From: Dactylis glomerata
Lineage: Eukaryota > Streptophyta > Magnoliopsida > Poales > Poaceae
DNA length: 64,000 nt
Direction: 5' to 3'
NCBI GenBank assembly: GCA_007115705.1
Contig: QXEO01000170.1
Location: 1,375,062-1,439,061, forward strand
Each line of letters opens with the position of its first letter. The first letter of the stretch is position 1. Positions 55,270 through 64,000 of the stretch are shown one piece after another. A model generated the notes under the pieces. It was not told the DNA's origin. It was given only the letters and a program-made list of their open reading frames with translations, and searched no databases. The position numbers and the translations under genes are program-made.

Positions 55270-57935
55270 AGCATCCCCAAGCTTAACTCCTGCTCGTCCT
55301 CGAGTAGGTAAGTGATGATAAAAGAATAATTTTTGAGGTGACATGCACCATCACAATCTTGATCATCTATGTAAAGCATTGAGTGCTGGGATCAAAGAAC
55401 TTAAAACATGGGCATAAAAGACATAATCTTGACAATAAGAACTTAGGAACCATGTTATAACATGAAAATAAACACAAACGAAAGATCATGAATAATGAAA
55501 CAATGAAAGTCAAATGTGTGTTCAACTCATATGGAAAAACATAGCAAATGGTTTTCAGCTTGTCCTTCATGGAATAGCAAAACATAAATGCATAGGACAC
55601 CTTCAAGTTTAAGAGGGCGACTAGATACAAATAATTTAAGAACAAGTGAAACCATAATCATGAATCAATCAATGATAAACTTTGGGACTATGCACATTAA
55701 ACTCAGAATGGCAACTATGCTCTCTTAGATAGTGCATATAGGTAGAAGGTGGAGACTCAACATAAAAGTAAAAGAAAGGTCCTTCGCAGAGGGAAGCAGT
55801 GATTAAACCTGTGCTAGAGCTTTTCATTTGTAAAACAGAGAGATAAAAATTGGATTTGAGAGGTGGTTGTCTTTGTCAATGACTAGCAATGGGGTTCTTA
55901 CTATCTTCCATACAAAAATGAAGCAAGTTTTTGAGAGAGAGATTAGAACTTTGGTGCTCTATTATAAAGCTTGGCACTCCTCCCCACCTTTTTCCTTTCT
56001 CAAACCATGGCTAACCGATTCCATCGGGTGCCCACCAACATTCACAAACCATGGAGGAGTGCCTTTTGTTCTTTTTTTCTTTTTTGGAATAAAACAATAT
56101 GGAAGATAGCAAATCCGACCACTACGTCCCCATGAGGTGAAAACAGTGTCACAAAATGAGAAGTATTTTGAAGGTTTTTTGAAAGGTCGCACATGAAAAT
56201 TTACTTGGAATGGCTTGAAAATACCATGCATAGGAATTTATAGTGGACACATTGGAATAACTTGGTTTTTGGGAGTTGGATAGATGAGTAGAGCTCATAC
56301 TCAGTACAAAATGAGGGCTAGCAAAAGACTGGGAGCGACCAACTAAGAGAGCAATAACGGCCATAATCATGCATAGTGACAAAACATCATTAAAAGAAGC
56401 ATAAAATGGCATCACAAGTCAAAAACCAAATGATCATAGAGGCTTATGGCGACTTTGTAAGAGTCAAACATGTTGTAAGCATGCGCCAAGTCAACCCAAA
56501 TAAAGCATCAAGGAGAAAACCAAATAAATGCGTCCATATAATAAAAATAACGCATGATTTTTTCAAAGGCTCATTAAGCAATCTCAGTCATTTGAGACAA
56601 GTCATGCTACAACAAAAATCACTAAGCATACTATCAAAACGACATCAATCATGGCATAAAAAAGTCTAAGCCGGAGTCTAAACAAGCTCCTTTTTATACC
56701 ACTTTTTTGCATGAAACTTTTTCTCTTTTCCAACACCATTCAAACCTTTTTAAAACAACTCTTTTGATGAATACCAACATGGACCAGAGGTCCAAATATA
56801 CCTTGATGCAAATATAAAACAAGATCTGAACAAAAATCAAGGCGAAAAACAAAAGCTAAACACAGTTCTAGAAAAAGAGAACACTCGTTGAACGATAAGA
56901 GTGAAAACTAGAGTGTTCTTGGCAAATGAAAAGCAAATAAATCTCCTCCAAAAGAAATTTGTTGGGGTCCAACCATTTATTGCAGCAAACAAAACAAAAG
57001 AAAACTGAAAACAAAATTAAAGACGCTCCAAGAAAAACGCATAGTGCATGAAGCAATAAAAATATAGTGTGTTAAAAGGTGACCTAATTTTTGCCGATGA
57101 AGAAGGGGTACCTCGGGGGCATCCCCAAGCTTTGACGCTTGTACCTCTTGGATATTTATTGGGGTGACATGGGCATCCCCAAGCTTGAGCTTTTGTCCAT
57201 TCTTCATCTTATCTCATCATTCTCCAATCCCTACACTTAAAAACTTCCTTCATACAAAACTTCACACAATTCTATTAGCAATGTTAGCATAACATAATAG
57301 TAGATCAACCCTTTTTGGTTCAGGTCTCAACTAAAAAACCCAACATATAAAGCATATACTACTGTAGGAACTTCCTCAAAAGTTCCGTGATCAAAAGAAC
57401 TCAAAAAGAAAGCGATCGAGAGGCAAACACAAATAGTGGCAGAAATTTGTCAAAACAGAACAGCTGACAAATGTCAATTTTTTTGAGAACCTTCTGTTGC
57501 TCAAATCAAAAGGTGGAAAACTAATGAAAGTTTGGATATAACCTGGGGCATATGCGCAAGAAATCGTAGATCAAAAAGATATTCTGAGAATTTTCACAAA
57601 TTTTTACGGTGCAGCGCAGAAATCTGTTTAAGGACAACAACTTCCCCAAATCTTACCTCCCTCAAATTAGAGGTTCTCCTTGGCACAACAACGAAATAAA
57701 AATGATAAGGAGCAGTTATTACAGTAGTAATAACTACCAAGACTCAAATAAAAGAAAAATTACTTAAAAGAAAACAATGGGTTATCTCCCAAGAGTGCTT
57801 TTCTTTAACGCCTTTAAGCTAGGCGCAGAAAGTGGAAATCATGTAATCTCAAGGATGAAGCATCAAGTTCATAATTTGCTCTAAGAATAGAGTCAAAAAG
57901 TAATTTATTCCTTCTTCTAGGGAAGTGTTCCATAC
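55270..57935 (-). mobile_element. S2 internal region (gag mostly deleted)
   Basis: Shared 3' half with the tract agcatccccaagctt at 55270, internal tract copies near 57119 and 57173, and a hairpin at 57715-57734. It then has only the last ~100 bp of the gag-protease ORF (homologous to 1987-2085). The remaining gag, about 2.1 kb in E1, and the primer site are missing, so the sequence passes directly into an LTR at 57936. Confidence 0.75.
57715..57734 (-). other. Hairpin with compensating change (S2 copy)
   Basis: gttattac agta gtaataac: both arms changed relative to the E1/E2/E3/S1 form, keeping the stem paired. Confidence 0.75.
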
Positions 57936-58905
57936 TGATGTGTCACGGTGTTGATGTAATTTCACCGTCTAGTTGGGAACCCCAAGAGGAAGGTATGATG
58001 AGCATAGCAGGAAGTTTTCCCTCAGTAAGAAACCAAGGTTTGTTAGTCCAGGAAAAAGCCAAACTCCAGAAGGTGATGCTTGCTAGCCTAGTGACTTCCA
58101 ACAAGGGCGCCGTTTACGACACTTGTTAGTGCGTCTTCAACTAGTAACAACGCGGAACCTGCACACAACACAACCAAGTACTTTGCTCCCAACTTACGAT
58201 GAGGTTGTCAATCTCACCCGTTTGCTGTAAACAAAGGTATGAGCGTATCGAGTGGAAAGCAATAGTAGTATGCGAGTAAAGTAAACAATGCGAGTAAAGT
58301 AAACAGGTGATAGCAATATAAAAGAAATTGGACTGGGGTCCACAGTTCACTAGTGGTGTCTCTCCATAAGATAAATAACACATGCTGGGCAAACAAATTA
58401 CAGTTGGGCAATTGATAGAATAAAGATAACGTGCATATGTCGCGAGGATCACTATGAGATTTACTCTGGGCATTACAACAAAATACATAGACCGCCATCC
58501 AACTGCATCTATGACTAATAATCCACTCACGGGGATATCGTCTGAACACCCCATGAGTATTAATTTGCGAACAACAGATAACTGCATTAAGCAAAGTGTG
58601 TAATGTAAACAAAGCATATGCCCTTGGACATAAGAATGTTGTTTTCTCCCTAGTGGCAACAGCACATCTACAACCTTAGAGGTTTCTGTCACTCACCCAG
58701 ATTAAATAGAGGCATGAACCCAACTATCGAGCATAAATACCCCCTCTAGGAGTCACTAGTATCTACTTGGCCAAGATAGCTACTAACAACGGAGAGCATG
58801 CAAGATCATAAACAACATAGAGATAACATAAGATAATATTCAGCACATCAACTCAACATAACACCAATATTCATCGGATCCCAACAAACACAATATGTAG
58901 AATTA
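57936..58905 (-). repeat. 5' LTR of S2 (type B), interrupted by S3
   Basis: Begins tgatgtgtcacgg and shares type-B R/U5 up to 58905 (...tgtagaatta), where S3 starts. The U3 part should lie to the right of the window. aatta (58901-58905) is the predicted S3 target duplication. Confidence 0.8.
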
Positions 58906-60436
58906 TGATGTCTACACACGCTTCTGTTCTTGTAGACAGTGCTGGGCCTCCAAGTGCAGAGGTTTGTAGAGCAGCAGGAAGTTTCCCTTAAGTGGATCAC
59001 CCAAGGTTTATCGAACTCAGGGAGGAAGAGGTCAAAGCTATCCCTCTCAAGCAACCCTGCAATTACAATACAGAAAGTCTCTTGTGTCCCCAACACACCC
59101 AATACACTTGTCAGATGTATAGGTGCACTAGTTCGACGAAGAGATAGTGAAATACAAGTTGTATGGATGATTACAAGTAGTAAATACAATCTGGAATAAA
59201 AATGGCAGCAAGCAAACAAGTAACAAAACAGCAAGTAAACGGTGTGCAAAGCTTGGAAACAAGGCCTAGGGATCATACTTTCACTAGTGGACACACTCCC
59301 AACAAATATAACATAATTGAACAAATAAATAACTTCTCTTCACTATGGTACTCTGAATTACTCTCCTATTGAATAACACTAATCATTGCGTAGGGCTATG
59401 AAGCACTCCTCAAAGTTCATCAAGTACTTGACAAACACCACTCATAGAGATATCCAAATCAAAGCACAACTCAAGATAGATATTATTGCAACTTAGACCA
59501 AGTACTAACACGGTGCACACACTGTCAACATTACACCATGAAAGGAGGAATAGATCACTTCAATACTATCATAGTGATAATTATTCCCATAATCCATAAA
59601 AGATCACAATCGTAGCCTAGACCAAGTACCACCATGATGCACGCACTGTCACCATTACACCATGGCAGGAGGAATAAATTACTTTAATAACACACTAGAG
59701 TACACATAATGAAGAAGAGTAACATCCACTTATTCAACATGATACAAAGCTCACGATCACATAAAGATCACATCATGGGAGAGAGAGGTGAACCACATAG
59801 CTACCGGTAGAGCCCTCAGCCCCGGGGATGAACTACTCCCTCCTCATCATAGGAGACAACAAGGTTGATGGAGATGGCGGTGAGGTCGATGGAGACGGCG
59901 ATGGACACTGATGGAGATGTCTCCGGGGGCACTTCCCCGTCCCGGCAGGGTGCCGGAACAGAGACTTCTGTCCCCCGAAATTTGGCTTCGACAGCGGCGG
60001 CGCTGCGGAACTGTTCTGGAAATTTCGCCAACTCCCCTAGGGTTTTCTGTCCCGAGGCTTTATATAGGCAAAGGGGCATCGTCAGGGGGCAGCCAGGGGC
60101 TCCTCACACCAGGTGGGCGCGGCCAGGGGCTGGGCCGCGCCCCCTACGTGTGAGGGCGGCCTCTGGCCCCCCTCCGGCTCTCTTTCGGTCTTCGGGAAGC
60201 TTCCGGGAAAAATAAGACTTCTGGAACTTGTTTCGTCCAATTCCGAGAATATTTCCTGTGTAGCTTTTCTGAAAGACAAAACAGCAGAAAACAGGGAACT
60301 GGCACTGTGGCATCTTGTCAATAGGTTAGTTCCGGAAATCGTATAAAAGTGCCACAAAGTGTAAGGAAACACAAGGCAAATGGTGTAAAAACAAGCATGG
60401 AGCATCAAAAATTATAGATACATTTGAGACGTATCA
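58906..60436 (-). repeat. 3' LTR of S3 (type A)
   Basis: 1,531 bp, homologous to both S1 LTRs, with TATA (minus CTATATAA) at about 60060 and a shorter ggagacggcg minisatellite. Confidence 0.95.
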
Positions 60437-63356
60437 GCATCCCCAAGCTTAACTCCTGCTCGTCCTCGAGTAGGTAAGTGATAACAAAAGAAATAATTTT
60501 TGAGGTGACATGCACCTACACAATCTTGATCATGTATGTAAGCGTTGTGAGCTGGGATCAAAAGAACTTAAAACATGAGCATGAAATACATAATCTTGAT
60601 AGAAGAAACTTAGCAACCATGTTATAACATGAAAATGAACACAAACAAAAGATCATGAATAATGAAACAATGAAAGTCAAACATGTGTTCAAATCATATA
60701 GAAAAACATAGTAAATGGTTTTCAGCTTGTCCCTCATGGAATACAAAACATAAATGCATAGGACACCTTCAAGTTTAAGAGGGCGACTAGATACAAATAA
60801 TTTAAGAACAAGTGAAACCAACAATATGAATCAATCAATGAAAACTTTGGGATAATGCACATTATACTAAGAATGACAACTATGCTCTCTTAATGGTGCA
60901 TAAAGATAGATGGTGGTGACTCAACATAAAAGTAAAAGAAATGCCCTTCGCGGAGGGAAGCAGTGATTGCAAGTTTTATAACCTTCAAAAATTATGGTAC
61001 TTACCGGCTTTGAGATCTCATTGCCCCCATCATAAGCATCTTGAATGGTTAAAGTTAATGCGAGAATAATTATGATGCATATGCTTGACAAATCATAAGT
61101 TGAAAACCTCGTGTCCCATGAATACGAGTACCCCAAACCTCATGCTACTCAACTTAGAGTCCCAAGCAAGGCTCTTGTCATTGTAAGTATATATGTATCA
61201 TCGAGAACCGCCAACGGAGTACCTCCGTGTCCGATGACATGGAACAAGCCCACATCAAAATAACAGGACAAGCAGACAATGAACACCTCGACATCTCTTT
61301 TAATTGCCATTTGTTTAGCTTTTTATTGTGAGATGCGTCGTCGAATGTCCACCATGGGTATGCTGCAAATTTCCACCATGAATTATGCATGGCTTAGATT
61401 GGCGGCCCAGGCGTTTCCCTAACACATATACAAACTCCATGATCCCCACAAGATTCCCAATTCATTTCACACCGCGGGCATCCATAAACAAAAGATCACG
61501 ATATCAACTCAAATAAGAAGTGCAATGTTGAAAGCTTGCCCCATGACAGCATGGTTGGGCTAGAATCCAACTTACAACTTGCAAGCATAACAACTCAACA
61601 TAAGAGACACAATGTCAAATTTTTAAGAACAGGAAAAAGTAAAGTGTGCCGTCCGGTTCGTGAGAGCTTTACTGACCAATTTTCGCATAACACTGGTAAG
61701 AGTTTAATTTGAAGAGTAGATAAAAACAAGTCAAATGTACTTTGGAATAGCAAATTTCTAATAGGTATGTATGGTGGACACTTTGGCAAACTTGGTTTTT
61801 AGGAGTTGGATGCACGAGTAGAGCTCATACTCAGTACAAGGCGAGGGCTAGCAAAAGACTGGGAGCGACCAACTAAGAGAGCAATAATGGCCATAATCAT
61901 GAAAAGCGACAAAGCGACATTAAAAGAAGCATAAGATGGCATCAAAAGTAAAAAACTAAATGATCATAGAGGCTATTGGCGACTTTGTATGAGTCTAACA
62001 TGTGTGAGCATGCACCAAGTCAACCCAAATAAAGCATCAAGGAGAAAACCAAAATAATGCTTCCAAACGATAAAAACAACGCATGGTTTTTTTCAAAGGC
62101 TCATTAAGCAATCTCAGTTATTTGAGACAAGTCATGCTACAGAAAAACCACTACGCATACTATCAAAAAGACATCAAGCATGACATGAAAAAGCCTAAGC
62201 CGCAGTCTACACAAGCTCCTTCTTGTACCACTTTTTTGCATAAAGCTTTTTCTCTTTTCCAACACCATTTGAAATTTTCAAAGACACCTCTTTTGATGAA
62301 AACCAATATTGATCAGAGGAAAAAATACACCTTGATGAAAAGATATGACAAGGTCTGAACACAAATCAAGGCAAAAACGAAAACCAAAAGCAGAAGCGGA
62401 AAAAGAATAACACTCGGTGAACGATAAGAGTGAAAAACTGAGTGTTCTTAGCAAATGAAAACGAGTACATCTCCTCCAAAGGAAATTTGATGTGATCTAA
62501 CCATTTATTGCAGCAAACTAAACTAAACTAAACTAATACTAAAAACTAAAACCACTGACGCTCCAAGAAAAATGCATAGTGCATAAAGCAATAAAAATAT
62601 AGTGTTTTGAAAGGTGACCTGATTTTTGCCGATGAAGAAGGGGTGCCTCGGGGGCATCCCCAAGCTTTGACGCTTGTACTTCTTAGATATTTCTTGGGGT
62701 TTGTATGGGCATCCCCAAGCTTGAGCTTTTGTCCATTCTTCATCTCATCTCATCATTCTCCAATCCCTACACTTGAAAACTTCCTTCATACAAAACTAAA
62801 CACAAATCTATTAGCAACATTAGTGTAAGCATAACATAGAATCAACCTCTCTTGCTTCAAGGTTTCAACCTAAAACCACCACATATTAAGCATATACTAC
62901 TGTAGCAACTTCCCCAAAAGTTCCGCGATCAAAAGAACTCAAAAAGAAAGCGATAAAGCGGCAAATACAAATATTGGCAGAAATCTGTCAAAACAGAACA
63001 GCTGACAAAGGCATAATTTTTAGAGGGTTTTCTGTTGCTCAAATCAAAAAGTGTTCAACTAATGAAAGTTTGGATGTAACCTGGAGCATATGCACAAGAA
63101 ATCGCAGGTCCAAAAGATGTACAGAGAATTTTCACGAATTTTTACGGTGCCGCACCGAAAACTGTTTCAGGACAGCAACATCCCCAAATCTTTACCTCAC
63201 TAAAATTAGAGGCTTCTCTTGGCACAACAACAAAATAAAAAGGATAAGGAGAGGTTATTACAGTAGTAATAACTTCCAAGACTCAAATAAAAGAAAAAGT
63301 ACTGAAAATAAACAATGGGTTATCTCCTAAGAGTGCTTTTCTTTAACGCCTTTGAG
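60437..63356 (-). other. S3 shared non-coding 3' half
   Basis: No gene. Polypurine tract at 60437, internal copies near 62656 and 62709, hairpin at 63254-63273. The segment about 60965-61770 is the 3' variant shared with E1 and E3, although S3 has type-A LTRs. Confidence 0.75.
63254..63273 (-). other. Hairpin with compensating change (S3 copy)
   Basis: gttattac agta gtaataac, same paired change as in S2. Confidence 0.75.
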
Positions 63357-64000
63357 CTAGGCGCAGTAATTTGCAAAGATGCCCATGTGGGCGCCATATA
63401 TGAGCTTGAGGCAATAGAGAGCATCAAAAAGCAAGTATGGAACACATTTAAATCTAAACCACTTCCTATGAAAAATAGTCTTGTAAAGAGACAAGTCATG
63501 AAAGCGCAAAGCAAAAAGCATAGGAAGGCAAAACAAGTACAACTTCAAGAATTGCAACATAAAGAAGGGAAACTCAATATTGTTGAGATCCATCAAACCA
63601 TGTTTTCCTCTCTCATAATAACTTTCAGTAGCATCGTGAATAGAACTAACAATATAACTATCACATAAAGCATCCCTATCATGAGCTACATACACAAAAG
63701 AATGAATACTCCCCACATGAACAATCGTAATAGGAGCAGATTCAACAGAATAATTATTCTCATCACCATAATCATCAAAAATAGGAGGCATATTGTAATC
63801 ATAACTAATTTTCTCCTCAAAAGTAGGTGAACTAAAAATATTATACCCATCATCATAACCATCATAAACTAGAGGTTTAGTATCATCACAAGCTAGAGAA
63901 CAGCTATTTCGCAAAGCATATTCATCAAACATATCATCATAAGAAGGAACATGGATAGCACTAATGGTACAACAATTATTAACCTTAGAATTGGTACCAA
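63357..64000 (-). CDS. Conserved unknown ~280-aa ORF, partial (S3 copy)
   Basis: Open from the window end to the stop at 63357. Homologous to S1 48366-49211, with the acidic region (SPTFEEKISYDYN) and the hydrophobic run (FMLQFLKLYLFCLPMLFAL) both kept, but the segment before MFDEYALRN differs from S1. The end of the ORF has a changed C-terminus (KLIYGAHMGIFANYCA). No function known to me. Confidence 0.6.
   Translation of the reverse strand, partial: GTNSKVNNCCTISAIHVPSYDDMFDEYALRNSCSLACDDTKPLVYDGYDDGYNIFSSPTFEEKISYDYNMPPIFDDYGDENNYSVESAPITIVHVGSIHSFVYVAHDRDALCDSYIVSSIHDATESYYERGKHGLMDLNNIEFPFFMLQFLKLYLFCLPMLFALRFHDLSLYKTIFHRKWFRFKCVPYLLFDALYCLKLIYGAHMGIFANYCA

Larger units (their letters stand above)
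58906..64000 (-). mobile_element. S3: pol-less LTR element (Sabrina-like), runs off right edge
   Basis: 3' LTR 58906-60436 (type A), polypurine tract, shared 3' half, and the ~280-aa ORF still open at base 64000. The primer site and 5' LTR should be within ~2 kb to the right. Confidence 0.9.

Noticed and set aside
1..64000. CRISPR arrays, prokaryotic operons, tRNA genes, endogenous pararetrovirus
   Set aside because: Nothing of the kind seen: the tRNA-like words are retroelement primer sites, and the only RT/integrase genes are gypsy and LINE types.

Overview
The window looks like nuclear chromosomal DNA of a Pooideae grass (wheat/barley/rye/oat/ryegrass group). The evidence is long Ty3/gypsy LTRs of the kind I associate with Triticeae families such as Sabrina and WHAM (recalled, not searched), Stowaway MITEs with CTCCCTCC termini, grass-type Helitrons and L1-type LINEs. 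I see no intact host gene, tRNA, rRNA or CRISPR. Almost everything is transposable elements inserted into one another.

Left (1-21195): a nest whose layers are all open to the left edge. From inside out: E1 (1-5895, minus, gag-protease but no pol); G-minus (5896-6704, minus, LTR and start of internal region); G-plus (6705-13869, plus, Tat-lineage gypsy with a decayed pol, dual RNase H and a downstream AT-hook + B3-like ORF); E2 (13870-17858, minus, pol-less); and an unclassified element L (17859-21195), which sits in a minus-strand LINE.

21196-31845: that LINE (ORF1 end, endonuclease, RT), split by E3 (23997-30985), a complete plus-strand pol-less LTR element with target duplication CCACC. 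31846-43022: an older backbone holding a 5'-truncated plus-strand LINE with a 14-bp duplication, a complete Stowaway MITE, and a second Stowaway split by two end-to-end Helitrons (35343-41266). 43023-51223: a solo LTR interrupted by the complete element S1 (44237-50924, duplication CCCGC). 51224-53246: backbone. 53247-64000: a recombinant internal-LTR-internal-LTR array (S2), with its last LTR interrupted by S3, which runs off the right edge.

Two themes stand out. First, six copies (E1, E2, E3, S1, S2, S3) share a primer site matching tRNA-Asp, a common 3' non-coding half and a U3 promoter, but exchange cassettes: two LTR types, three unrelated ORFs (gag-protease, a ~200-aa unknown, a ~280-aa unknown) and two 3' variants. 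None has reverse transcriptase or integrase in view. The shared half holds a hairpin whose arms change together between copies and extra copies of the polypurine-tract motif. Second, the Tat-lineage element carries an open ORF resembling a plant B3 transcription factor downstream of a pol inactivated mostly by C-to-T type changes.
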